A stretch of 64,000 bases of DNA from Serilophus lunatus. Its lineage: Eukaryota > Chordata > Aves > Passeriformes > Eurylaimidae. A program made the position numbers and the translations under genes. The notes below the pieces were generated by a model. It saw only the letters and a program-made list of their open reading frames with translations. It had not been told where the DNA came from and searched no databases. The stretch covers positions 2,406,509-2,470,508 of the forward strand of contig VXBA01002855.1 in the NCBI GenBank assembly GCA_013399895.1. Direction: 5' to 3'. Of this stretch, positions 14,701 to 27,216 are shown piece by piece (within the stretch, counting starts at the first letter, position 1; each line of letters begins with the position of its first letter).

Positions 14701-17271
14701 CTCCTAGCACACTTCTGTCCAGCACAGGAGAGAATAACTTTTCTTCACAAGTTTTTACCCTTAAATTTAAAACACAAACAACCCTCCCAGCACACTGCAA
14801 TAAACAAACAAGCAAATAAACCAACCCCAAAAAAACAAACAAAAGAAATAAAAAAGCAAGCTATGTTTGTGGTCATGGACTCCAAATGTCATCCTCTAAT
14901 TCCTCAAAGACATTTTATGTTGTGGAAAGATTAAAATGTGTATGTGTGTTACTGTCAGGTGCCTCGCAAGGCTGGACCGTTATTTCTGCCATAGGAATGA
15001 ACATGCCTTGAAACATTTGTAGCATGTTCATCAGCCTGTTCTTGAAGACCTCTTCTGAAGATCTGATGCCACTAATAACTATCATAATCCTTTCATCCAA
15101 CTTCAAGATGCTTTCTGCTGGCTGGTCTGGCCTTGAGCAGGAAAGAAATCTGTTAGTTGTCACGTATCTGGTAGGACCCCTTGCTTACATTGGAGTGTAA
15201 CTGTGCTCTTAGCCATGTTGTTCTGTGTCTCAGCAGTTCAAAGTATGAGCTTATATTGTTGATCAAAAAACTATTCCTTGTGGTTAAAAATCTGTGAATT
15301 GGTCAACAGAAAGAAGAGATGAGATTGTGTTCTGAACATCAGTATTTTTCCTTACTGTGAAATCTATTTCCCAAGAAGTGGAGGTAGGAGACAAGCATGG
15401 ATGTCATCTCACTACAACAATTGTAACCAAAATCCCAGAAAGAGAGAAATAGTGTAGTTTATGCAGACTTGTGGAGACTGCAGGGGAGGCTTCAGATAGC
15501 AAGCCAAGTCCGAGTTCATGAGTAACATCTCTGTCATGCTCTGTGTTGCAGCCAGTGTCTGGAAGAAAAGAGACCAGTTAATTCACAACCCTATTCTGCT
15601 CATGGCTTGGCCATCTTCAGCTTTGCAAAAAGAAGAGCCTTTATAGCACCAGCGTTGTCAGTGCTTAGCTAAAGGAGATGAGCTTTGTTGGGAGCATTAT
15701 TGTTAAGAGGTTTGTCTGCTTCTAGCATCTGTTCCTACCAAGGTACTTGTTTCCAAAGCTTTTGTCAAGATGAAGTCAACATATGAAGACTATGTGTCAA
15801 ATTTCTGTTGGTAATGCACTGCTTGAGGTTGAATTGTAGATTTATGATGTTAGTATGGAATATACTTCATATAACAGGAATTGTTCCTTGACATGTGGTC
15901 CACTGTGAAAAGTGATTGGAAGAGATGGCACATACTCAATACACAGGTTTTAAAAATGGTTAATCTGCTAGTGACAAAAGTTCACTTTGAGCTATATTGG
16001 TCTTGCAGTTGAAGCCAAGTCTGTTGGCTTCTGCTCTAATTAACACACAAAGAGAATTGCTGCTAATATTATAGGTTCAAAAGCAGCATGTGAACCAAAA
16101 GAGGATCCAGCTTGATTTATAGTTCAAGGATTTGCTTGCAAGGCTGCTTCTGATTCTATTTTGAAATGCAAGACAACCCACACTTGCCCCCAGCTCTCTT
16201 GGTACTTATATACTAAAAATAAATTCTGCAAATGTTTGAGGGACTGGAAACACCAAACCTGTAAAGCCGTCTTTTGTGAACGTTGGAACTTTTAATGTAA
16301 AGTCTAGAGCTTTTATTGAAAATTAAATTACCCATCTAGCTCACTTTGTTCTTTGAAATTAATTTATAGCATTGCTACCTTTTGCCTTGAGACGACTTGA
16401 TATGGCAAGTATATACTCTGGAAAACTGTACCACTGCAACAACAACAACAAATTATTAACTTTAGGCTTTATCTAGTTAAGATCAAGCTCTGAATTGAAT
16501 TCTCTTAGTGTGATGACAGCTGAAGATTTATGTCTTCCACCTGCGTTCCTTTTGCAGTTTTGACAGAAGTGACCTCTCCAAAGAAGGTCTTTGTTACGGA
16601 TTTTGTTCTGTTTACATTATTGCCATAAGGGTTGGGATGAAGTACAGTATTTTAAAGCTAATACATCACCTGCTGACAGTGGTCTTATCTCATTGGTAAC
16701 TATTTCCCTCTCCCAGTATAAAAAATGCAAACACTAAGAGTGTAAGGATCACAAAAAGAAAGTTAGTAGTTTTCAAGAGCTTGAGTATCAATATCTGGAC
16801 CCTGTGTACATTTTTGTGTCCGGACAAATGGTTGCATAATTTCATTTTCCATGAAGTTACTGTGAAAAAATATCTTTACCAGATAAATGCTACTATGGGA
16901 TAGAACACACAAAAAAATGTCATTCAGTTTATCGAAGGTCTTTATGGTCTGTTGTGAGAAAGAAGGATGCTCAGGGTGGGAAGGAGTTAGATAGGCAGAC
17001 AAGGAAGTAGTACCCTGAGTTTCTCCATTCGAAGGATGGTGAGACTCTGGCGTGAGAAGCAGGACTCCAGATGCCTTCCTGTTTCTCCAAATGCTGTGTC
17101 TCAGATGCTGTGTACAGAATGTGTCTCAGACCCGCATACAGGTCTTTCAGTCCTCTCTGTCAGTGAGATGATGTTACTTTATAACTGACTTTCTCTTCCA
17201 AATGTCTATTAAAAATACAGACACGTAATTATGTATGTAGTTTCAAAATGTGCTTTGAAATCTCTCAACAG

Positions 17272-17363
17272 GGTGCTTCCCAGGCATCCTTTCAGGATGG
17301 GGAGATGAACCTCGCTGGACCCACAGAACTGTTGCTGGCTCAGAGGGCCCGGCTCCCTGGCAG
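17272..17363 (+). CDS. PARD3B: PARD3B visible exon 1: end of N-terminal linker before PDZ1
   Basis: This 92-nt exon lies between an acceptor ending CTCAACAG and the donor GTAGGAG, and encodes 30 residues plus two bases of a serine codon. It starts in phase 0 and ends in phase 2. The segment FQDGEMNLAGPTELLLAQRA aligns with the poorly conserved linker just before PDZ1 in vertebrate PARD3B, the shared core being TELL followed by an Arg-containing tail. The split codon AG|T rebuilds a Ser directly before EITKTVEIS, where the family also has Ser. The match is weaker than for the PDZ exons, and the phase fit is what makes it convincing. The earlier N-terminal exons are not in the window. Confidence 0.82.
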
Positions 17364-20300
17364 GTAGGAGCATCTTCTGTTTGGTGCTGACTCAAGTGTG
17401 ATTTCTCAGTGTGCAAGAAGAGACTGACTTCTCATTCCAGCTGCACTTCTGAATCTGCGTTGTTTCTCTCATCTTCATGATCTCTTCCTCCTTCCCCTCC
17501 CCTTGTCATCCTAAAATTGCATTTGATTCACATACTGAAGCACATATTTTGTGTATGACAGTCTTTCACCTTCATTGATGAATATGAAAGATTTTTCTGT
17601 GCTGTTTTGTGATGTTTGTGAAAGGATAAGGTAGAAATAATACTTTTATTGTATACTTGGGTTTTTTTGCAAGTATTTGGTGTCTTGAGGGAGAGGATGT
17701 TCTTAGGTCATATATTATATCTTGATAAATATTCAGCTGAGCCATATAATCCTAAAATGATCTTCTTCAGTTTAAGTGCCACCTCTGTTTTTGAGTTGTA
17801 AGGTTATTACTTTGCTATATCCGGTAGTAGATTTTTATCTCTGTGTTTGTACACTATAAAAACCGTAGCCAATATTTGTGATATTTCCTGTCCATTGCTT
17901 CACTAGAGTAGTCAGGTGGAACGTATTCTTTCCCTTTTCCATTTATAACCAACTAGAGAGGGCCAGTGCTGCTTTATCTGAACAGGGTAGTGGTCCCACT
18001 GGCAGTTGGGGAAATAACTTTTATTTTAACCAGTCTAAATTTTGAGTGAAACTTGAGTAAGTATACCATTTGCATTGGAAGCAAATACAGTAAAACTTGA
18101 GCTGCATAGCTGAAACAAGAGGAGGGGAAAATAGGTGGTTTGAAGAGTTTTAATAATGAACAACGATGTTTATTGTTTCTGAGATCACAAGGGAAATTCT
18201 AAATGTCTGAAATTAAATGGAAAACTTATCATTTTGGCAGATTGCATTTGTTACACAAAATTAGCAGGCCAGGCTGCAGTACAGTGTCACAGAGTAGGTT
18301 GGACAGATCCTCACTGGTGGCACTAGAGGAGTTGACATAGTAATTTTAGAGCAAAAGAATTCCATGCTGTTTGTTTCCACTCTCACCATAAGCTTAAATT
18401 TCAGTTTTGACTGGCAATTCAGGTTGTGCTAAAGCCACCTTTTTGAGTAGGTAAAGGAATTCAATCCTTTGTCCTGGATGTTATATTTGTTGCAGGACCG
18501 CAGTGGTATATGTAGCACATTGTATAATAAAATTAGGAAGCGTTATGTGGCAAACTTCTCTGTGACAGCAAAAATGTAAAAAATTACTCTGTTTCCATTT
18601 TGGTGATAGCAAATAATGCTTTGCTATAACTCTGCAGCTTATAGTGGTTTGTCAAAACAGTATAAAATAAAAAGCAGTAAATAAACGGTATCTGCATGCC
18701 TTAATCTTAGAGCATTTGTCTTCGCAAATACCTGGGAAAAAACACGTGTTAATATTCCCATTTTACCTATCTGAGTGCTGGGAAAGAGGCATGAATGTAT
18801 ACCCAAAGCCTGTGGGGAAGTGCACAAGAGCAGGGATTCTAACCTTGCTGATCTTCTGGGCCACGTCAGGATTTGGGTAGAAGGGATTACTTTTAAGAAC
18901 ATGTCAAAAATTAATCTTTTTCATACAAAAGAGATAACTTCTTAGTTTTTCTTGCTCTTTGGGTCATAATTTCATTTATTTTTTGGAAGGTTTTATCATC
19001 TTGGAACAGTTGTGTTTTTCAACTCAATCCCTCTGGGGTTTTTTTTGTCCCTTTCGGAGGCCTCCTTGTCTCCCAGTGCATGTGCCATTTTGTAATTTCT
19101 TCTCTTGCCTGCTGATACTGGTACATGATTTTAGAATGGTTTAATCATGAAAAAGAACTGGAGTGCTCTTCCAGCTTTCTCTGCACCTGCTGGGCCTCTA
19201 AGTTACATGCCAGCTGATTAGCGTTCATCTTACTGCTATAGAACTTACTTTAGTTGCTAATGCTTATTTTCTCTTTCTGGAATGTTGCTGAAGACTTCTA
19301 CAGCTTGTTTCACCTGAGGTAATTATTATGCATCACCAAATATATGCACTCATTTGTCTCTTGATCCGTTAATTTGTAATGGGGATTAATCAAGCTCTGT
19401 GCACACTATGCTCATATTTACTGTTGTCCTTATGCCTTTACTAGGGTGTTTTAGACCATATAAGTCCTCTTAGGAATTTTCTGAGAGCATATTATAGTTT
19501 ATTGAGTTAAACATTTCAGTGCTTGCATTTGTGATTCTTCGGAAGAAGGTTGTGATACTTGTTTGCTTTTAATCTTCGTAATTCAGTGGCCATTGGAAAC
19601 ACTGATAACAAGAAAAACCTCGGTGAATGTTTTTCAGTTACTCAGTTTTCTGAAATGGCCAAGTCTTCTGAGGCTTGCCACAAAACAGTCAATAATAAGC
19701 CTAAATTTCTGTAGCTGTCTTACAGTTTTTGCTGAATTCTGTAAACTGTCTTGATGGAGGAATATGAAAGGAGAAGTGGTGAAGCACATAGGTTGGAGCC
19801 CACTTGATTGGTGGCTGAGCATCAAAGTGTGGAACAGGCAGGGAGCTGGGGGAAAACAGACCAGAACAGAGTGTACCCAAGAAGCTTTCTGCCTGGGTTG
19901 TAATTTTTTTTTTTTGAGATAAAATGAGTTACCTTAATCCCAGCTGAGACTGATGCATTCAGAAGAACATTGGCCAAAACCACCCAAAGAAATGAAAACC
20001 AAACTAAAACCGAGAGAAGGGATCAGTAAATCAGTCACAGTAAAACAACTTTAGCAAAATAGGCCTTGCTTTGTAGTTCCTGTGTCCTGAGGAGATTTTA
20101 AAACACACTACTTTTTTGCCTGCAAGAGTTGAGATGGGTACTATGATGATTTTTTCCTCAAAATTCTGTATTATTCTGAAGCATTTGTAATATATTTGTT
20201 TCCTCAAATAGTGAACATTAGAGGAATTCTGAACACATTATTTTTTTTACAGAAAAGTTCATATTTCTGTAAAATTCCCTGGAATTTCAGAAGTCAAAGA

Positions 20301-23300
20301 ACTTAAAATTTAAGACAATGATTTTGATTCTTGTTTGGCTTTTTTCTTCTAAATGAAGTTTTTTAAACTGTTTTTCCAAAAGCGTTTTCATTAGGAGTAA
20401 TAAGTAAAATAAAACTATTATTTTCCACAAGTAGTAAAAAGAGCATTTTGATATTTAGTTTAACTCCTTTTACATTTTGAAAGAGTTAATTGTAATTCTG
20501 ATTTATTCAGGTATCTTTCTTGTATTTCAAAGATGGTCAGGCCATGAAGGACCACCAAGTCATGATACCTTAAGCTTTCATTTAAATCAGCCATGTTAAG
20601 TGATGTTAATAAAGCTAATATTTCAGCCTCACTATGAGTTTTCCATGCTATGGAAGAAATAAGACCACCATTGTCCCTGCTGCTTTCACTAGAATATAAT
20701 CCTTCCTGTCACTGAGTTTGGTAATCTTGAAGGCCTATAGCATTTCAGCAAAATAGCAGCTCATCACCAAGAAAATTATGTGAGCAACCTGTCTGAGGTT
20801 AGCATCCCTTCTCTAATTGTAGCCAAAAATGGGAATTTCAGAGGAAAGCAGAAAAAAAGAATACCATGATGAATATTTTGTGATTGTGAAGCCCAGTCAG
20901 TTGAAGTTAAAGGCTCCAGACTTAGATTGTTTGATATTTTTCATACAGGAAAACTGTTCCATTTGAAGCAAATCAGTTCACTGATTTAAGTAGGTGAAAT
21001 GAGTTGCATGTTGGGTAAATGAGTTGGCAGTATGGAGGATTTTTAGCTCCTCTGTTCAGAAGTTAGTGGGAAGTGTCTTTCCTGGGTTCTCTTAAAATGT
21101 TTCACTGTAAAAGTGCTGGGAAACTTTTCAGGACTGCATGCCTCAGGAGTCTGAAAATTATAATTTGACATTTTGAGAGTTGAATTTTGCTATAGGAGAG
21201 ACGTGAAACATTGGGTCACTGGGATTTTTTTAATGAAATAAGTAACGATAATCCTCTTGTAAATTCTGGAGGTGACTTCTTTTGATTTTGTTTATTTGCT
21301 AGTAAAGATAATGTTCATGGTAAAAGAAGCCAGGATCATGCCATCATTGTATAAAATTTTGTATTTCTCCTTCCTTTCTTTCATGTTCTGTACTAGGTCT
21401 GAAAGATTTTTAAAGTAAGAATAGGGTTTTGATACTCTATAGATGATCAGGTAAAAATTTATCACAACCTTTAGCATTGAATTCCTTAGCACACTGTACA
21501 TTGAAATACTGGTTTGAAAACCTGGCTTAATTTAGTAAAAATGACAGTGCTAAGGAACAGTAAACATGAATCTGCTTGGAAGTGCATGTTTAGCTTAATA
21601 GCACTGGATTAGTTGGAACTCAAAGGGTAATTTATGCATAGATAATTCATTATGTGTTTTCATTATATTCTGTTTTGCTGTCTTCCCACTTCTTTTTAGC
21701 AGAGGTCAGGGTCAGTTCCTTGGTTTAAGCACTATAGATACATAATTAAAGCGTAGCTACTGAGTTTTTTTCTTTCTCTGTATTTTCCCTTTTTTAACCT
21801 ACTGTGTCTTTCATTAGTGGAACAACTTGATTTAAGGAAAAAAAGACACAAAACTCTAGTGCCTGCAGGCTGTCTGATTTCTCTCTAAACCTTTAGACAG
21901 TTAATAATGAAAGAACTAATTTTAGTGTGAAAAAAAATCTGGATTAACACATTTTAGTTAGGAGAAGGGGATATGCTTCCTCTTCAAACCTGAAATGGGA
22001 AGATTCTGACCTTATTTCGTAGTAAATATTTGAACTTTGTGGGTAGTTTGTTTATTTAGTTTTGTGTAGAATGGAGCAGCTGAAGTGTGCCTGTCTCTTG
22101 TAAAAGAGTGAGCAGTTTCCTCAACTGTGCCTGGAAAGCTCATCCTTGACTGCGTGTTTAACTGCCTTCTCCTCTCCCTATGGGGTGATCTCCATCCCTA
22201 TTTAGATACAGATTTTCATGATTTTAGTATGATCACATTGATCACATGATCTGGAGTTCCAATTTCTTCTTCAAGGCTTTCAAGACGTTTTTTTCTTCAG
22301 ACCTTTGAGCACCAAGTGTGAAAGACAGCAGGACAAATGTGGAAGAGGGGTAGGAGCTGGATGGGAAGTGTGCTATGTGGCAGCTTTTGTTGAGCTGACT
22401 AATCTGAAAGCCTCTGGGGAAGAACGGGTACAAATACTATATTACCATCAGTAACTGTACTAGTTAAGTATGAGAAAAAAGCATAAAAAATGACACTCTC
22501 TCACACAAGAGTGTTGCCACTCTCTTTATCTGGATAAATCTAGTCATGCTTCCCCATTAAAATCTGCTTTAGGAACTTGACATCACCCGTAGGCGTGTGC
22601 TCTCTACCAAATGTGAACACCCTTTGTTGATGAATACTCTCTCCATTGGAATTGGCTGATGGGGCCGGAGGTGTAAGTGAAGAACAAGCAAGGATATGCA
22701 TCTTAATCTGTGAACTCTCTACATATGAGCAGCATTGGCTTTGCCTTTTACTTGTCTGTGTTTGATAAAAACACCAGAAAGCATGTTCAGAATATCAGCT
22801 GTGCTTTTTTGTTTGCATGGGAAACATTGACCTTCTGGACTAAGAGATTTTTTCCCAGGTATGGCATCTTACTATTTGTACCTTTTCTTGAGAAAGTGTT
22901 GAATATGACTAAAATGGCATAGGAAAATGCCACTGGAATGCTAAATACTTGATTTGTGTTTACTCAGGGAGTAGATTCTTGTGACATACACATGATGACC
23001 AATTTTGCCCAGTTGCCCATGCAGAAAGCAGCTTTTCCAAGGTCTTGTCTTCAATATGTTGCAAAACAATTTATCTGCTTTATGCTGTGTGTATCTCATT
23101 CTCCAATAGAAATTCTACCAAGATTTTCTGAGCCCTTGTAACTGGGGAAGGTCAAAGCTCCTTGGTGAATCAGGCCCTGCTGCAAAACTCCATTTGTTTT
23201 TGGAGAGAGTTTTCTTTTTGTGATAGGGTCATCAGTGTTGTTGCAGAAAAGCTTTCAGCTAACAGGTCCTTTCCCACTGCAAAACTGACAAACTGTTAAT

Positions 23301-26300
23301 TCTTGATACAGATTTCAGGAGAGGGAGCTATGATATTCAACAGCAAGGACATTGCCAATCTGAGGATCGGATTGATTCACTACTAAATATGCACTGCTGA
23401 ATGTGCAGCACTTCATTTAAATTTTCCTTTCCATGCTAAAAATGCTCTGCATGTTCACTGCACACTTGTATGCCTTCTCTCTCTCTTTGCTAAACAGTGC
23501 TCATCAACATTTTTAATAATATGCATGGCAAGCCTTCCTGACAAATGTGGTAGACAGTAAAGAATCTGTCAGAAATCAATAACATCAAGCAATGAAGAAT
23601 TTAAATAGTAAATGATGACAGCTTCTTCAGGTTAAAATCAATTGTATAGTGTTGAATGTGGTCATGCTCAGCAGGTGTTCCCTCTTCAGTGAGGCCTCTG
23701 AGGCACCTTTGGTGCAGTGAGGGGAAGGGAGGTGCCAGCATGCCTTTGAAGAAGCCTGAGTGCTGTGTTTCTAGTCGAGGTAAACTCTGAAGGTCTGATA
23801 AATTTCACCAACAAACTCAGCAAGGACAGTCTTTCCTGAGATAGGTCTCTGTCTGCTCCTTGAGGAACATGCAAGAGACACTGAGGCACCCTCAGTGCAT
23901 CGCTCACTGATGCTTCAAGCCTTTCCCCAGCCAGCAATTGGACTGTGGATCTTATATACTGATTTAACAGGCCAGACTTGTCGTCTTTTACTTTTGCAGT
24001 AGGGGAGATTTAAAATAGGAGTAGGTAACTAGTAGCTTGCTAACTTCTGGAATTAAGTTTTTTCCTATTTTAGGGGTTGGTTTGTTTTTTAAGTGTGTTG
24101 AATATTGCAGAAAATCTATACATTTACCCTCTCTGTCAATATCAGTTATCAACCCTTGGTGGAAAGCAATTCTCTGCTTTTCCACTCCCTTCTTTAATTT
24201 TTTTAATCTGGCTCTGTCAAACTGAAGAGTCCCAGCACCTTTGCACCCATGATATTTAGTCATTAGAATTCTTAAAGTTCATCCTATTTAGGATCTCATT
24301 CAGCCTTGTCCTATTCCTGAATACTTTCTCCGGTATAGTGTAAATTGTAAGCCAGTGTGGAATAGTATGCTACCGAGTTCAGCTGTTCTTGTGGGCAGAT
24401 TAAACCTGACCAAAGAGGGAATGAATGATACCAAATTGTCTGAAACTCTAATCTTTGAGGTTCCTAAACTAAAAAAAAAAACACAAATAAAATCCCAGAT
24501 GTCCCATTTTTTAATTTTGTAACTGTCATACTTTCATAGGTAAAATACAAAAATAACATGTTCTTAAGGATTCTTGAAAGTTGGTCTAACTAAGAATTAC
24601 ATTTGTTTGAGAATGAGAATTCTTTAGATTCATAGGTTTTTCATCAAAATTATAATTTCAAAGTACCTTTTTTAATACATGTGTACAGAGTGTATTTAGT
24701 GCTTTAAAATATCCATAAGTTTTAGGGTGTACCATAGTTATAAAAGGGATACACAATTTACGTGTGAGTGATTGCTTTTCACAAGGAAACGTATTTTTCT
24801 TAGTATGTAGATTTCATGTTAGATTTAAAAATAAGCTTGTGTGTTTTCTTTGGCTTTGAGCCTACTTATAACTGTAAGTGCATTGATTTTAATATGACAG
24901 CTGACTTGTTTATTGTGATAGCCCTCAAAAAAATTCCTACTCTATTTTACAGTTGCTTAGGAAGACAACTCTCCCCTGAAGTACTTAAGCAACGTACAGG
25001 GTTATCTGGGGACAACTATGACTTATTTAAATTCTCCCTGTACAAATGAAAGCCCATTCTGATTATTTTCTGGATCTATAGGGTTTGACTACTTATTTCA
25101 CTTCTGCGTTTTGATTCTGTGGAAGTTCAAAAGACAATAAAGTAGCCCTTTAATTATCTTTCTTTGTGTATTAAGAGAATTGGAGGAAGCAGAAGATGGA
25201 ACTGAAAAAGGAGTTAATTTCCTATGAATGAATTGTTGAGGTTTATGGTCACCACCCTCATTAGCTTTTCTGACCAGTTTCTCTAGGAAAAAAATGTATG
25301 TAAAAAATCTTAGAGGAAGATTTTATCAGAATTTCCCGTTTGATTAATGAAGAGGGGCAATACAGGAAAGAAAGAAATCTGGAAATGCCTGTTGGTGGTG
25401 CTTGTGTAATAAATACAGTAAGTAGCATGTAAATCTGTTGCATTGCAATCACTGGTGGTTTGTTGCTCAGGGTCTTTCAATTTGATATCTACAGAACATA
25501 AACCCATTACAGTGTCAGACTTTTTGGAAGAATAGTTTACCAAAAAGACCCTCCCCAAAACTGCAAAAACCAAAACCATGTTTAGCTGACCATGCTAAAA
25601 ATTATAGTATCTAGGGCAAGTTGCTTCTCATGATTTATTGTATATAACCACAACAAAATATTCCATTTACTAGAAAGCAATGCCAGAATTTATCTAACAT
25701 CATTTGTAGTAATTGTGCTCCTTGTGAGAGAGCTTAGCTGTGTGCCATTACTGTGCCATACATTTATGTTGTATTTAATCTGGTGTAACTGTGTGTTGCC
25801 ACTTCAAGGGTGGTCGCAAATTCTTGCCTTATACTGGTGTATTTTTGCTGATTCTTGCATCATATGAGATATGAAATAGTCATAAGCAAAATCAGTCAGC
25901 TGATGCTAGAAGAAGTTGTACTAGGGAAAAATCTTTCAAGGGAGAGAACAGGGTGGTATGGAAGAGTCGGGTTAGTCATCTTCCTTTGCAAACACGTGCT
26001 CTCTAGGTCTGTTGTATGAGTTTTGTAGGAAGGTCAGAAGTATTTTCCCCACTAGCAGCCTGCACTTGTAGCAGTTTAACTGAGTCTGTAACTCAGGGCA
26101 GTGTATAAAGTGGCTATTTGGTTCAGTTTTACATGATCTGTCCACACTGTAGGATTGGCATGAACACACAGAGGTTACAGGTTATAGCATTAGAGTGTTC
26201 TGATGTGAATGGAAATACCCACTAGTTGTCCACTGGCCTCTGATCCTGGGTGTTTATGGTGTTCAGTACAGTTTGAGGGGAAGGGTGCTACAGAAGATGC

Positions 26301-27129
26301 ACACTAGTGTAAGAGGAAGGATCTGCTGAAATACAGATGTTGCTAATTTTTTCAGCATTCTAGCTAATTTAAGTACCTTCCTTTTCAAAATATGATCACT
26401 CAAAATGGAGTTAAGGTCATTGTAAGGCTGGCAGTGTAAAATACTCAATAGGAAATGAAACGGCACATAGCCATGAAACAGCGCATAGCCATGAAACAGC
26501 AAAAATCTGTCAGAGATAATATAGAGGTTTTTGATAACTGAGTTTGGGGAAGGAAACTTCTTGATAAAATGAGCTGAGTTGCACTTTCAATTACAGATTT
26601 TGTTCTCTGTTTGTCAGGGAGGTTGTATGCAATTGAAGGCAGATACCAAGATATTTAAATAAGGTTTGGCTAATTTGCTTATAGGATTGATGTCCTTAAT
26701 GTGTGGTCCTTATGTTTATAATGTGGCCACATGGGGAAATTGTCTGAAGCATGCTCATGTGGAGCATAAATGAAGAATATGTAGAGTAGTCTCCTTTACT
26801 CCCTCCTTTTTTTTTCTATTTTTTTTTTAATGATGAAGTCTCTTCTCACTTAAAATCTTATTCTTTAATATTCTAATTATTTTACTTGAGGGTTAACTTA
26901 GGAAAATGTTTAGTACTTGATTTCTTCCCCTTTTAAAATACAAATGCTAATATAAAAAAATTCAAGAATTGCATAACTGTTTTACTTTTCATCATATTTT
27001 TATTTATTAGGGAGCTTTGAGTCAAGTATTGTATTCTACCTTTTCTGCTCTCTGATCAATCAGGATTTTTTTACCATAGAAAATTCTGTGAATAAGCATA
27101 TGAGATGTGCTTCCTGTGCTCTTTTTTAG
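17364..27129 (+). other. PARD3B intron 1 (visible numbering)
   Basis: This phase-2 intron of 9.8 kb contains no recognised exon or RNA gene. The only defined repeat seen is a short 18-bp minisatellite at 26455-26500. The segment around 23660-23940 is richer in G and C than its surroundings, but I could not assign it to a repeat family. Confidence 0.8.
26455..26500. repeat. 18-bp minisatellite, about 2.6 copies
   Basis: The unit ATGAAACRGCRCATAGCC appears at 26455-26472 and 26473-26490, with a partial third copy to 26500. The copies differ at two G/A positions. Confidence 0.85.
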
Positions 27130-27216
27130 TGAAATAACAAAAACAGTGGAGATTTCTGGGGAAGGTGGACCCTTGGGAATACATGTAGTGCCCTTTTTTT
27201 CATCGTTGAGTGGAAG
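27130..27216 (+). CDS. PARD3B: PARD3B visible exon 2: start of PDZ1
   Basis: This 87-nt exon has the acceptor GTGCTCTTTTTTAG and the donor GTAAGGT. It encodes EITKTVEISGEGGPLGIHVV and then PFFSSLSG, with split codons at both ends (phase 2 in, phase 2 out). GEGGPLGI is the carboxylate-binding loop of PDZ1, the equivalent of the GLGF loop in other PDZ domains, followed by strand betaB. In PAR-3 proteins PDZ1 is known to bind PAR-6 and the C-termini of junctional adhesion proteins. Identity to vertebrate PARD3B is almost complete, so the call is secure. A CR1 fragment lies 171 bp downstream in the next intron. Confidence 0.95.

Larger units (their letters stand above)
1..17271 (+). other. Intron of PARD3B upstream of visible exon 1
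   Basis: The first visible exon needs upstream coding exons, so this block should be the 3' part of a large intron. I found no sequence matching the N-terminal PB1-like domain or the linker before exon 1. It holds a 5'-truncated ERVL-type LTR (11445-11754), an imperfect direct duplication (2337-2813) and short homopolymers. Open frames at 7119-7553 (-) and 9811-10320 (-) are not recognisable proteins. The rest is AT-rich unique sequence. Confidence 0.8.

Noticed and set aside
17087..17135. Short repeated GTGTCTCAG motifs
   Set aside because: Too short and irregular to be called a minisatellite.
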